Assembly (NCBI GenBank): GCA_037441725.1
Contig: JBBIRT010000046.1
Coordinates: 1 to 22,769 of the forward strand
DNA: 22,769 nucleotides
Source: JBBIRT01 sp037441725
GTDB lineage: Bacteria; Desulfobacterota; BSN033; UBA1163
Reading direction: 5' to 3'
Part shown: positions 7,221 to 15,602 of the stretch, piece after piece
Numbering within the stretch: position 1 is the stretch's first letter
Layout: each line of letters opens with the position of its first letter
Translations under genes and position numbers: made by a program
The notes under the pieces: model-generated
Told to the model about the DNA's origin: nothing
Database searches by the model: none
What the model saw: only the letters and a program-made list of their open reading frames with translations

Positions 7221-8324
7221 GAAAGCCCATTGAACCCCCAAGGTTTTCCAGAAAAGCCCCATAAGAAGACTTGCTGGGAGGGTTGCGATTCCAATGAAAA
7301 AATTATAGACCCCATAGGCCGTTCCTCGTCTCGACTCCTCTATTAGATCAGCTACCCAGGCCCTCTCTGTCCCCTCGGATAGACCGAAGAAAAAGCCATA
7401 AACAAAGAAAAGGATCCAAACATGATAGGTCTTCGAGGCGAAGGCAAATCCTGAATAGACCAAGGCATAAATAGTCCAGGCAAGGATCATGACCCTCCTT
7501 CTTCCAATCCTATCAGAGAGGCTACCCCCTGGAATGGAAAAGATTGTTTTTGAAAGATGGAAGACAAACCACAGGATGGGAATTGATACAATGTTCAATC
7601 CCAGATCTGTTGCCCGGAGGAGGAGAAAGGCATCGCTTGAATTTCCGAGGGTAAAGAGGGTAATGATAAGGAGAAAGGATTTATATTTTCTATTCCATGT
7701 GCTCCAATGCAACTTGGGTGTAAAAGAGGCTAAAGTCCGTTTTTTAGTCACATCGACCACTCCCCCTAAGAGAACCCAAAGACAGAAAAAGGAAGGGATG
7801 GCAGAGAGAAGAAAGATTACCCTTAAATTTTTTGTTAGAAGAGTCATTAGAAGGGAAGCGATCAGGGGACCAACCATTGCTCCTGCATGATCCATCGCCC
7901 TTTGAAAACCAAAAGCCTTCCCCCTTTCTTCTTCATTGCAGGATTCTGAGAGTAAGGCGTCCCGCGGGGAGGTTCTTATCCCTTTCCCCACACGATCCAA
8001 AAAACGGAGGAAAAGGACATGAAGCGCCGAAGTGGTGAGTCCCATCAGTGGCCGAGTCATCGATGCAAGAGAGTAACCGAAAAACACAAGTCTTTTTCTT
8101 CTTTGAAAACGATCCGACAGCCAACCTGAAAAGAGTTTTAGGAAGCTGGAAATACTCTCAGCGATCCCTTCAATGAGTCCAACATAGAGAATTCCTGCCC
8201 CCAATACTTGTGTCAGAAAAAGGGGGAGAAGGGGATAGATCATTTCACTCGAGAGATCATTGAAAAGACTGACGAAGCCCAGACTCTTGACATTCTTTGA
8301 AAGGCGTAAAAAAGGTCTTAACAC
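7119..8324 (-). CDS. Major facilitator superfamily (MFS) transporter
   Basis: This inner-membrane protein of 401 residues has about 12 hydrophobic helices. The MFS signature between helices 2 and 3 is visible (GWLSDRFQRRKR) and recurs in the second half (GGSLSDRIGRRR), showing the two-fold repeat. A third conserved stretch, RVGKGIRTSPRDAL, is typical of a group of MFS proteins found in many anaerobes. The substrate is unknown. The start is a GTG at 8324 with AAGGAAGG about 9 bases before it; no in-frame ATG lies near. Its 3' end runs 102 bp into the hydrogenase maturation protease gene on the other strand, so the two transcripts converge. Confidence 0.88.
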   Translation of the reverse strand: MLRPFLRLSKNVKSLGFVSLFNDLSSEMIYPLLPLFLTQVLGAGILYVGLIEGIAESISSFLKLFSGWLSDRFQRRKRLVFFGYSLASMTRPLMGLTTSALHVLFLRFLDRVGKGIRTSPRDALLSESCNEEERGKAFGFQRAMDHAGAMVGPLIASLLMTLLTKNLRVIFLLSAIPSFFCLWVLLGGVVDVTKKRTLASFTPKLHWSTWNRKYKSFLLIITLFTLGNSSDAFLLLRATDLGLNIVSIPILWFVFHLSKTIFSIPGGSLSDRIGRRRVMILAWTIYALVYSGFAFASKTYHVWILFFVYGFFFGLSEGTERAWVADLIEESRRGTAYGVYNFFIGIATLPASLLMGLFWKTLGVQWAFLFGAAMALIAAFLAIILVRERQREVCAQLVNKV

Positions 8325-8489
8325 ACCCTAACCCTTCCTTTATTGTATAGGAGTCTTAAAGTCAATTTATTTTTGAGGAGTATATTCTCCCCACATTTAG
8401 GTAATTATTAACATTAAATCAGATTTATTCAAAGGGTTTCCTTCATGATTGGAAGAGAGAGGAGTAATGATCAGTTCTTGATGAAAGGT

Positions 8490-8693
8490 TCAAGGTTTGA
8501 TGATTAATTGAATGGGTGGAGTTCCCTTCTCTGTTTTCATTCCAACAGAATAAGAACAGTAGGCGCAAAGGTATTCATATTGGTCCCCCTCAGGTAAAAC
8601 AAGAAGCAATCTTTTTCTGACCGGAACCGCTGCCTTGCACCTGGGGCAGAAAAGAGAGGTCGCCTCAAACTGCTCGTAACTTGGTTTATCCAT
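8490..8693 (-). CDS. Small zinc-ribbon protein, function unknown
   Basis: This is a 67-residue protein with two CxxC pairs, CPRC near residue 16 and CAYC near residue 43, spaced as in a zinc ribbon or rubredoxin-like knuckle. No family name is recognised. It lies 46 bp after the chemoreceptor gene on the same strand. No Shine-Dalgarno sequence precedes the ATG, but promoter-like boxes end 11 bases before it, so a very short or absent leader is possible. The paired Cys motifs and own promoter candidate support a real gene, though the short length keeps confidence moderate. Confidence 0.65.
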   Translation of the reverse strand: MDKPSYEQFEATSLFCPRCKAAVPVRKRLLLVLPEGDQYEYLCAYCSYSVGMKTEKGTPPIQLIIKP

Positions 8694-8704
8694 TACAATT
8701 TATT

Positions 8705-8733
8705 AATATAACATATAAAAAAGCGGCCCTCAA
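8705..8733 (-). promoter_or_regulatory. Possible promoter of the zinc-ribbon gene
   Basis: On the minus strand TTGAGG (8728-8733) and TATATT (8705-8710) are 17 bp apart. The -10-like box ends 11 bases before the ATG at 8693, implying a leader of only a few bases. It lies in the gap after the chemoreceptor gene. Confidence 0.35.
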
Positions 8734-8739
8734 CAATCT

Positions 8740-10518
8740 TTACTTTTCTATTTGATCCAATTTTGAAATTTCCTTGTCTTTCCCTTGAACCAAGTGGATC
8801 AGTTCAATGACCACCTGTTCCATCTGGGTTGCCTGGGACTTCAGGACTTCTGAAATGCTTGCTGATTCTTCTGCATTTGATGCATTCTGTTGGGCAATCT
8901 CATCTAATCCACTTACGGCTTTGGTTACCTGCTCAATCCCCGATGCCTGTTCTTTGGAGGCCAAGGCGATTTCACTCACCAGTTTCCCCACCCCTTGTAC
9001 ACCCCTTACCACCTCTGAAAATGCCTCACTGGTCTTTCTTACAACTTCAGCCCCTTGCCTAATCTTCCTTACAGCCCCTTCGATCAGAGTTGAAGTGTTT
9101 TGAGCGGCTTCGCTTGCACGCATGGCAAGATTTCTTACTTCTTCAGCCACAACGGCAAAGCCTGCCCCCGCCTCCCCTGCCCGAGCCGCTTCAACAGCTG
9201 CATTCAAAGCGAGGAGATTGGTCTGAAAGGCAATCTCATCAACCGTTTTGATGATCTTTGAGGTTTCTTCATTCGTCTTAGAAATCTCTTCCATTGCTAA
9301 TTGGAGCTCTTCCATGGATCTGCCTGCTTTTAATACAACTTCTTTGGATTCCCCCATTAACTTGTTAGCCTGTGTGGAATGGTTAGCATTCTGTTTCGTT
9401 GAGGAAGATATTTCCTCCAAAGAAGAGGCGGTTTCTTCAATAGATGCAGCCTGCTTCGAGGCTCCCTCTGCAAGCATCTGACTCGAAGAAGAGATCTGAG
9501 ATGAGGCAGAAGAAACTTGCTGAGCACTGCACTTGAGATCTTCTACCATATGACTGATCGGGCGGATGATCATCCGGTTGGTACCCAATAGAATGATTGA
9601 GGCGGCTATGATCACTGCGATCATCCCTGCTAAGGTAATAATTCCTCTCATCTTTTTGATGGGTCCAAGGAGTTCATTTTTTGAAATGACCATCCCTAAT
9701 CCCCATTGAGCTGCTGGAATAGGGCCATAAGCTACAATCTTGTGATCCCCATCGAAGGAACATTCCTGAATGCCCTCTTCAGAAGAGAGAATTTTTTGAG
9801 CTAATCCCTCCATCCCTTTAAGGTCATAAATGTTCCTCTTCAGTTCCATCTGTTGGTTAGGATGAAGAATGATCCTTCCTTTATTGTCCACTACAAAAAC
9901 ATAGCCTGTTTTACCCAATTTTAATTCGGAGATCTTTTGACTCAACCGATCTAACTTCCAGCCCATTGCCATTGTTCCGATAATGCCCTTTTCCTGCGAT
10001 GTCATCGGTCCTGCGATGAGAAGATAATTTCCTCCTCCATTTTTTGAAGCCTGAACCCCTCCGATGACAACCTCTCCCTTCAATGCCTTTTTAAAATATT
10101 CCTCACCGGAGATGTCCCCCCCTTTATATTTCCCTTTGGAGGTATCTCCTACGATCTTCCCTTTATGATCTGTCATGAAAAAGGTTTCGTAGGTCTTCTT
10201 ATCGTGAAAAACCGTCGTCCCTTTGTCAAGATTAAATTGAGCCATCTCATAGATTCCAGTTTGGGCAATCACTTTGATCGTCTCTTGGATGATGGAATCA
10301 TTGATGGAGGCGTTTTTAAGCAAGCTGATTTGGTTGTCAAGCATTATCCTGACCTGGTCAGGCACAACCTTTCTCAAAACAGAGAGCTGTTCTTCTTGAA
10401 GATGAGTTAATGCCTTTGAGGACCAATTAACACTGAAAAAACCCAGGGCAAAGAGAGGAATGATCAGAAGGGCCAGACCACCGCCCACAAGTTTTGTCCT
10501 AAGGGTGACTCCTTGCAT
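8740..10518 (-). CDS. Methyl-accepting chemotaxis protein with periplasmic Cache sensor
   Basis: This 592-residue membrane chemoreceptor has helix 1 at about 11-31, a periplasmic dCache-type ligand domain at about 35-285 (motifs FFMTDHKGKIVGD and GYVFVVDNKGRI), helix 2 at about 290-310, HAMP at about 311-365 and a cytoplasmic signalling domain to about 565. The hairpin tip that contacts CheA and CheW is clear (AFQTNLLALNAAVEAARAG and GFAVVAEEVRNLA, about 420-465). Glu/Gln-rich stretches flanking it hold likely methylation sites. There is no C-terminal CheR-docking pentapeptide. AAGGAA lies 7 bases before the ATG. No other chemotaxis genes are in the window. The ligand cannot be predicted. Confidence 0.95.
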   Translation of the reverse strand: MQGVTLRTKLVGGGLALLIIPLFALGFFSVNWSSKALTHLQEEQLSVLRKVVPDQVRIMLDNQISLLKNASINDSIIQETIKVIAQTGIYEMAQFNLDKGTTVFHDKKTYETFFMTDHKGKIVGDTSKGKYKGGDISGEEYFKKALKGEVVIGGVQASKNGGGNYLLIAGPMTSQEKGIIGTMAMGWKLDRLSQKISELKLGKTGYVFVVDNKGRIILHPNQQMELKRNIYDLKGMEGLAQKILSSEEGIQECSFDGDHKIVAYGPIPAAQWGLGMVISKNELLGPIKKMRGIITLAGMIAVIIAASIILLGTNRMIIRPISHMVEDLKCSAQQVSSASSQISSSSQMLAEGASKQAASIEETASSLEEISSSTKQNANHSTQANKLMGESKEVVLKAGRSMEELQLAMEEISKTNEETSKIIKTVDEIAFQTNLLALNAAVEAARAGEAGAGFAVVAEEVRNLAMRASEAAQNTSTLIEGAVRKIRQGAEVVRKTSEAFSEVVRGVQGVGKLVSEIALASKEQASGIEQVTKAVSGLDEIAQQNASNAEESASISEVLKSQATQMEQVVIELIHLVQGKDKEISKLDQIEK

Positions 10519-10591
10519 CTCTCTATTCCTTTCTCCAAATATTCCTATAGATCATATTGGACTCTCTGTGTAAATAATTCATTTCAACTAA

Positions 10592-10618
10592 ATATCGGAT
10601 GTTTTTAAGAAGAACTTA
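10592..10618 (-). promoter_or_regulatory. Possible FliA (sigma28)-like promoter of the chemoreceptor
   Basis: On the minus strand TAAGTTCT and TCCGATAT are separated by 11 bp. The second box holds CCGATA, the core of the sigma28 -10 element; the first box matches weakly (five of eight). It lies about 75-100 bp before the chemoreceptor ATG. Chemoreceptor genes are often in the FliA regulon, which makes the match plausible, but the evidence is one partial motif. Confidence 0.3.
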
Positions 10619-10656
10619 AATCTATCCAGAAAATAATCATTGAAGAGTACGAGGCA

Positions 10657-10685
10657 TTGACCCTTTCTCTGGGAATAAGTTAAAT
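10657..10685 (+). promoter_or_regulatory. Possible sigma70-type promoter of the radical SAM gene
   Basis: TTGACC and TTAAAT are 17 bp apart. The -35 box matches five of six consensus positions. The -10 box ends only 7 bases before ATG 10693, so the transcript would start at or next to the start codon. It may drive the radical SAM gene and the cytochrome/heme genes behind it. Confidence 0.4.
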
Positions 10686-10692
10686 AGGAATT

Positions 10693-12039
10693 ATGAAGGT
10701 CCTCTTAGTCTCACCTGAGCGGCAACGGAAAAGGGAAGAGGCCTTCCTCTTTAGGCTCAGCTTCTTAAACCTTCCCTATATCGCTGCGGTTACTCCCCCA
10801 GAGATAGAGATAAGGATTGTGGATGAGGTCTTTGAAAAGATCAATTTTGATGAGAAGGTTGATCTGGTTGGGATTACGGCACAGACTCCTGTGGCTCCCA
10901 GAGCTTACCAGATTGCAAAAGAGTTTAAAAAGAGAGGGGTTCCTGTGGTTATGGGAGGGGTCCATGCTAGCATGCTCCCTGAGGAAGTTCTCCAACATGT
11001 CGATGCAGTTGTGGTTGGAGAGGCTGAAGGGGTTTGGCCTGATCTGATCGAAGACCTGAAGAGAGGCCAAATGAAGAAGATATATAGTTCAGATGAGTTT
11101 ATCGATCCCTCCAAGCTTCCTCTTCCAAGGCGGGATCTGATCCATGAAAAATTTTACTTTCCTTTAAAACTGATTGAGACCACCCGGGGTTGTCCTCATC
11201 GTTGTGATTTTTGCGGAGTGACAACTTTTTTTGGTTATCGATACCGCCACCGCCCCATCAGCCATATTCGAAAAGAGCTTCAAACCCTGTTTCCCAAGGC
11301 TCCGGTCATGAGCCCCATTTTAAAAAAAACCATCTCTTGGTTCAGCAAAGACCTTCCATACTTTCTCAAGCGAAGACTCCTTTATATCATCGATTCTAAT
11401 GTGGCAGGGAATAGGAAGTTCTGCCTTGAACTTCTCTCTCTCCTAACAGAGTTTGATCTCCTCTGGTATGGCCATGCCCCCGTCTCTATCGCCTTCGATG
11501 AAGAACTCCTAAGAGGGTTTGCTCAAAGTGGTTGCCTTGCTATCAATATTGGCTTTGAATCCTTTTCCACAAAGAATTTGAGAAGGATGGGGAAGGGATT
11601 TAATCAACCCTCCCGGTATCGAGAGGCCATTGATAGGATCCATGATCATGGGATCGGCATTATGGGAACCTTCATCGTTGGGCTTGATGATGATGACTTA
11701 GGAGTCTTTCAGAGGATTATCGATTTTTGTAACGATTCGAAGCTCGATTGGGCCCTCACATTTATCATGGCCCCTTATCCAGGAACAGACTCCTATCAGC
11801 GATTAGAAAGAGAGGGAAGGATCTTTTGTAAGGATTGGGAGAAATACGACTCCCTCAATGTGGTCTATCAACCCTCCAGGATGTCGGTTGAGGAGTTAGA
11901 GGGGGGGATGAGAAGAATCTGGAAAGAGGTTTTTTCTATCTCCTCCATTTATAAAAGGATCCTTCGAAGACCCTGGGTCCATCCCCTTTTCTACCTCCTT
12001 CTGAATTGGCAGTTTCATAAATTGACCAAAACATGGTAA
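10693..12039 (+). CDS. B12-binding-domain radical SAM protein
   Basis: This 448-residue protein belongs to the radical SAM class with an N-terminal cobalamin-binding-type Rossmann domain. The N-terminal fold is shown by VDLVGITAQT and VVMGGVHASMLPEEVL (to about residue 140), but the DxHxxG motif that binds cobalamin in the base-off form is absent, as in many of this class. The 4Fe-4S ligands for SAM cleavage are Cys167, Cys171 and Cys174 (TRGCPHRCDFC). The domain continues to about 370 with GFES and GTFIVGLDDD motifs. The C-terminus is basic and hydrophobic. The substrate is unknown; it may be a methyltransferase or ring-modifying enzyme. It lies 9 bp before the cytochrome c assembly gene and may share its transcript. 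Confidence 0.88.
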   Translation: MKVLLVSPERQRKREEAFLFRLSFLNLPYIAAVTPPEIEIRIVDEVFEKINFDEKVDLVGITAQTPVAPRAYQIAKEFKKRGVPVVMGGVHASMLPEEVLQHVDAVVVGEAEGVWPDLIEDLKRGQMKKIYSSDEFIDPSKLPLPRRDLIHEKFYFPLKLIETTRGCPHRCDFCGVTTFFGYRYRHRPISHIRKELQTLFPKAPVMSPILKKTISWFSKDLPYFLKRRLLYIIDSNVAGNRKFCLELLSLLTEFDLLWYGHAPVSIAFDEELLRGFAQSGCLAINIGFESFSTKNLRRMGKGFNQPSRYREAIDRIHDHGIGIMGTFIVGLDDDDLGVFQRIIDFCNDSKLDWALTFIMAPYPGTDSYQRLEREGRIFCKDWEKYDSLNVVYQPSRMSVEELEGGMRRIWKEVFSISSIYKRILRRPWVHPLFYLLLNWQFHKLTKTW

Positions 12040-12048
12040 AATAAATCC

Positions 12049-12867
12049 ATGAATATTTATTTTTTCAAAATAGCCACTCTGGTATATCTTTTTGGGACCT
12101 TGGCCTATTTATCCTATATCGTTTTCTTTAAGGAGGCCTTCTCTAAGTTTGCGGTAACCATTATTTTTATAGGCTTCCTCTCTCATACCCTTGCTCTTAT
12201 CACAAGGTATCTTGAAGCAGGATATACCCCGGTGACCAATCTCTATGAGTCTCTCTCTTTCTTTGCATGGATGATCATCATCATCCTTCTCATCGCCACT
12301 CTCAAATATCCGGTCAAGGTCTTGGGTGCTTTTCTAACTCCCATTGCCCTTATCCTCATGATCTTTGCTTCTGCCCTTCCCAAAGAGATTTTTCCAACGG
12401 CTCCTATCCTAAAGAGTTTCTGGCACCCATTTCATGTGATCTTCGCTTTCCTGGGAAACGCCATCTTCACCTTAACCTTCTGTTGTGGTGTGATGTACTT
12501 GATTCAGGAGCGTCAACTCAAATCAAAGAAGATGGGGCCTCTCATCAAGAGGCTCCCCTCATTAAACCTCCTTGATGACCTAAGTTATCAATCGCTTAAA
12601 TTTGGTTTCCCTCTATTGACCCTTGGAATCATCACAGGAGCCGTTTGGGCAGAATATGCTTGGGGTAGATATTGGAATTGGGATCCCAAAGAGACCTGGT
12701 CTTTGATCACCTGGCTTCTTTATGCAGCATTGCTCCATCAGCGACTTACGGTTGGATGGAGGGGGCGAAAGGCATCCATTATGGCAATCATTGGATTCCT
12801 GGCGGTCCTTTTCACTTTCTTAGGAGTAAATCTTTTACCAGGACTTCATACCTATTCTAATTGGTAG
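12049..12867 (+). CDS. ccsA: CcsA/CcsB-type cytochrome c assembly membrane protein (HemX-like position)
   Basis: This 272-residue protein has about eight hydrophobic helices. It carries the tryptophan-rich WWD motif of heme-handling proteins from about residue 200 (WGRYWNWDPKETWSLITW), and His residues before and after it (HPF, LLHQR, LLPGLHTY) that could be axial heme ligands. Family knowledge: system II CcsA moves heme across the membrane for attachment to CxxCH motifs, and close relatives (HemX) sit just before hemA. Here hemA begins 62 bp downstream. The large CcsB/ResB partner is not in the window. The periplasmic kinase at 19771, with two CxxCH motifs, is a possible client. Whether this copy works in cytochrome assembly or controls HemA level cannot be settled from sequence. 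Confidence 0.88.
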   Translation: MNIYFFKIATLVYLFGTLAYLSYIVFFKEAFSKFAVTIIFIGFLSHTLALITRYLEAGYTPVTNLYESLSFFAWMIIIILLIATLKYPVKVLGAFLTPIALILMIFASALPKEIFPTAPILKSFWHPFHVIFAFLGNAIFTLTFCCGVMYLIQERQLKSKKMGPLIKRLPSLNLLDDLSYQSLKFGFPLLTLGIITGAVWAEYAWGRYWNWDPKETWSLITWLLYAALLHQRLTVGWRGRKASIMAIIGFLAVLFTFLGVNLLPGLHTYSNW

Positions 12868-12929
12868 AGGTCGTGATCCTGATAAAGAGTTTAAATTTTT
12901 TACTTTGGTTGTAATTTATTATCTGAGAG

Positions 12930-14273
12930 ATGGAACTTCTTGTTATTGGACTTAATCATCATACAGCGCCCATTGCCCTTCGAGAATGTCTAGCCTTTCC
13001 AGAGGAGAAATTGGAAGATGCCCTCTCCAAGGCCCATTGTCTTTCCTCTGTAAAAGAATGCATGATTGTTTCCACTTGTAACCGAGTAGAGATTTATACG
13101 GTTGCTGAGGAGGGAGAGAATGCCATTGAGGATCTTAAGCATTTCCTCTCTCAATATCATCAAGTCCCTCGAAATGAATTCGAGAAAAGCCTATACATTT
13201 ATAAAGGGGAAAAAGCGATGAGGCATCTCTTTCGAGTCGCCTCAAGCCTTGATTCCATGGTCTTAGGAGAACCTCAAATCTTAGGTCAGATCAAAAAGGC
13301 CTATGAGATCTCCCAACAGGAAAAAACCTCAGGATACCTCCTTCACCGACTCCTTCATCGGACCTTTCATGTGGCTAAAAGGGTAAGAACTGAGACGAAG
13401 ATAGCGGTCAGTGCCGTTTCTGTCAGCTCTGTAGCCGTCGAGTTGGCTGAAAAAATTTTTGGAAGCCTCCAAAAGAAAATCGTTTTGTTGATCGGGGCCG
13501 GGGAGATGTGCGAATTGGCCGCCCAACATCTGGTATCCGCTGGGACTGAAAAGATTTTGGTGACAAATCGCACTTTCGAGAGAGCCATGACTCTGGCTCA
13601 AGGGTTTCATGGAGAAGCTCTTCCTTTTGAAGAATTGCCCCATGGTTTAAAGAGGGCTGACATTGTGATCAGTGCCACCAATTCTCCCCAATATCTCATT
13701 CACCATGATCAGATCATCAAGATGATGAGAGATCGAAAACAGAAACCTATCTTCTTCATTGATATTGCTGATCCTCGAGATGTTGAGCCCAAGGTAGGAG
13801 AGATTGAAAACGTCTTTCTTTACAATATTGATGACCTTCAAAAAGTGGCCCAAGAGAATATTAAGGACCGGGAAAAGGAGGCTGAAAGGGCAGAGAAGAT
13901 CATTGATGAGGAAGTGACGAAATTTATCCGTTGGTATCAATCCTTAGAAGTGACCCCCACCATCATCGCCCTAAGAAATAAATTCGAGGAGATTCGAAAG
14001 AGGGAACTTGAAAAAACCCTTTCCCTCCACCCCAATCTATCAGAGAAAGAAAAGCAATCCTTAGAGGCCATGACCCTGGCCATTATCAATAAGATCCTTC
14101 ATCCCCCCATTTCCTTTCTCAAAAAGAAAGAGGAGGATACTATGATCGATCTTTACCTCGATGCCCTTCATGCTCTTTTTGGATTATCAGAGATAAAATC
14201 CGATTCGTGGTCTGAAGGAATGAAGGGGAAAGGAAAAAAGGAGGAGAGTCTTAAATCAGATCATGTTGGATGA
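12930..14273 (+). CDS. hemA: Glutamyl-tRNA reductase
   Basis: HemA reduces glutamyl-tRNA(Glu) to glutamate-1-semialdehyde with NADPH, the first committed step of tetrapyrrole synthesis by the C5 pathway. The product has 447 residues. The start MELLVIGLNHHTAP is typical of the family, the catalytic nucleophile is Cys50 (STCNRVEIY), and the signature GEPQILGQIKKAY follows at about residue 110. The NADPH site is VLLIGAGEMCELAA (about 187-200), and the C-terminal helical dimerisation domain is complete. The last 11 bases overlap the start of hemC, so the two are probably translationally coupled. The C-terminal tail (about 20 residues, Lys/Glu/Ser rich) extends past the conserved region. Confidence 0.97.
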   Translation: MELLVIGLNHHTAPIALRECLAFPEEKLEDALSKAHCLSSVKECMIVSTCNRVEIYTVAEEGENAIEDLKHFLSQYHQVPRNEFEKSLYIYKGEKAMRHLFRVASSLDSMVLGEPQILGQIKKAYEISQQEKTSGYLLHRLLHRTFHVAKRVRTETKIAVSAVSVSSVAVELAEKIFGSLQKKIVLLIGAGEMCELAAQHLVSAGTEKILVTNRTFERAMTLAQGFHGEALPFEELPHGLKRADIVISATNSPQYLIHHDQIIKMMRDRKQKPIFFIDIADPRDVEPKVGEIENVFLYNIDDLQKVAQENIKDREKEAERAEKIIDEEVTKFIRWYQSLEVTPTIIALRNKFEEIRKRELEKTLSLHPNLSEKEKQSLEAMTLAIINKILHPPISFLKKKEEDTMIDLYLDALHALFGLSEIKSDSWSEGMKGKGKKEESLKSDHVG

Positions 14274-15192
14274 GCTCAGAATTGGGACCCGTGGAAGTCG
14301 GCTTGCCCTTTTTCAGGCCCATTGGGTAAAGGAGAGATTGGTCCAGATCTCCCCCGACCTCCCAGTCACCCTCATGAAAATTAAAACGACAGGGGATAAA
14401 ATTCAGGATGCCCCTTTAGCCAAGATTGGTGGAAAGGGGCTTTTTGTCAAAGAGATCGAAGAGGCCTTAATTCAAAGGAGGATTGATCTTGCTGTCCATA
14501 GCGTCAAGGATGTCCCGATAGAACTTCCTAAAGGGCTTCACCTCTCCGCCATCACCCAGAGAGAGGATCCACGAGATGCCCTCATCTCCAGGAGAGGAAA
14601 GAGATTGGATGAGCTTCCTAAAGGAGCAAAGATTGGTTCCAGTAGCTTGAGACGACAAGCCCAGTTGCTTCACTTCAGAGACGATTTTGAGTTAATCCCT
14701 TTGAGGGGGAACCTTGAAACACGATTAAGAAAGATGGAGAGCCTTGGATTGGATGCAATTGTCTTAGCCCTGGCTGGGATTAAAAGATTGGGATTTGAAG
14801 AAAGGATCACAGAGATCATTCCCATGGAGATCTCCTTGCCAGCTATTGGGCAGGGGGCCTTAGGGATTGAAACGAGAATGGGGGATCGTGAGATAGAGGA
14901 TCTGATTCATTTTCTCAATGATCTCCCTTCATCCACCGCCATTTTGGCAGAGAGGGCCTTTTTAAAGAGACTTGAGGGAGGTTGCCAGGTCCCCATTGCG
15001 GCCTATGCGAAAATTGTAGATTCTATCCTTCAGATCGAAGGAATGGTTGGAACGATCGATGGAAGGTGTCTCCTTAGAGACCACATGGAGGGACCGATAG
15101 AGGAGGCAGAATCCCTTGGGATGAAGCTTGCAGAAGTTCTCTTGGATCGAGGAGCCAGAGAGATATTAGATGAAATCTATAGAAGAACTTAG
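14263..15192 (+). CDS. hemC: Hydroxymethylbilane synthase (porphobilinogen deaminase)
   Basis: HemC joins four porphobilinogen units into hydroxymethylbilane. The product has 309 residues, the usual length. The family start RIGTRGSRLALFQA, the catalytic Asp region (VHSVKDVP) and the substrate-binding arginines of SSLRRQAQL are all visible. Cys241 (LEGGCQVPI) is the attachment site of the dipyrromethane cofactor. ATG 14263 lies inside the end of hemA (overlap 11 bp). It ends in TAG, and hemD follows after 23 bp. The hemB and hemL genes of the pathway are not in the window. Confidence 0.97.
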   Translation: MLDELRIGTRGSRLALFQAHWVKERLVQISPDLPVTLMKIKTTGDKIQDAPLAKIGGKGLFVKEIEEALIQRRIDLAVHSVKDVPIELPKGLHLSAITQREDPRDALISRRGKRLDELPKGAKIGSSSLRRQAQLLHFRDDFELIPLRGNLETRLRKMESLGLDAIVLALAGIKRLGFEERITEIIPMEISLPAIGQGALGIETRMGDREIEDLIHFLNDLPSSTAILAERAFLKRLEGGCQVPIAAYAKIVDSILQIEGMVGTIDGRCLLRDHMEGPIEEAESLGMKLAEVLLDRGAREILDEIYRRT

Positions 15193-15215
15193 AGAGGATT
15201 TAAATTTCCATACCC

Positions 15216-15602
15216 ATGAAAAGTCCCTTAATAGGAAAGAGGATCTTGATCACCAGGGCCCGAGAACAAGCGGCTGATTTTACAAACCTCCTCAAAAAGT
15301 CAGGGGCTGAAGTGATTGAGTTTCCAACCATTAAAATCGTCCCACCTACAAGCTGGAAGAGACTTGATCAAGCCATTGACCAATTGGAGTCTTATGACTG
15401 GGTCATTTTCACCAGTGTCAATGGAGTGAACTTTTTCTATCAAAGACTTAAAGAGAAGAGGAAAAAGGATGCTTTGCCTCCCTGGATAAAGGTATGTGCC
15501 ATAGGCCCTGCCACTGCCAATCAACTCAAAGAGAAAAAGATTCCTGTCTCCTATATCCCCAAAGAATATATCGCTGAAGCCATCCTGAAAGGATTTGAAT
15601 AG
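15216..15602 (+). CDS. hemD: Uroporphyrinogen-III synthase, N-terminal half (hemD interrupted by TAG)
   Basis: HemD closes hydroxymethylbilane with inversion of ring D. This 128-residue piece holds the first half: the first Rossmann repeat (GKRILITRAREQAADF, EFPTIKIVP) and the YDWVIFTSVNGVNFF and CAIGPATANQL motifs. It stops at a TAG at 15600-15602, directly followed in the same frame by the second half. One sense codon in place of TAG would give a protein of 269 residues, normal for HemD. In known structures the break would fall within the inserted domain, not between domains, so neither half should fold as a complete lobe alone. The TAG may be a true split, a nonsense mutation, a readthrough site or a sequence error. 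Confidence 0.85.
   Translation: MKSPLIGKRILITRAREQAADFTNLLKKSGAEVIEFPTIKIVPPTSWKRLDQAIDQLESYDWVIFTSVNGVNFFYQRLKEKRKKDALPPWIKVCAIGPATANQLKEKKIPVSYIPKEYIAEAILKGFE
15588..15593 (+). promoter_or_regulatory. Shine-Dalgarno-like site before the second half of hemD
   Basis: AAAGGA lies inside the end of the first hemD half, 9 bases before the ATG at 15603 that follows the TAG. This would allow ribosomes to restart or start there. It is a short A/G motif in an A/G-rich genome, so chance is possible. Confidence 0.4.

Noticed and set aside
7489..7890. Open frame of 133 codons on the plus strand inside the MFS gene
   Set aside because: It lies fully antisense to a clear 12-helix transporter and shows only Arg/Lys-rich low-complexity sequence with no family motif.
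15600..15602. Genome-wide reassignment of TAG to an amino acid
   Set aside because: TAG ends at least four other genes here at natural family lengths (ctpA, the flavoprotein at 1942, the ccsA-type gene and hemC), so TAG works as an ordinary stop. Site-specific readthrough in hemD is still possible.
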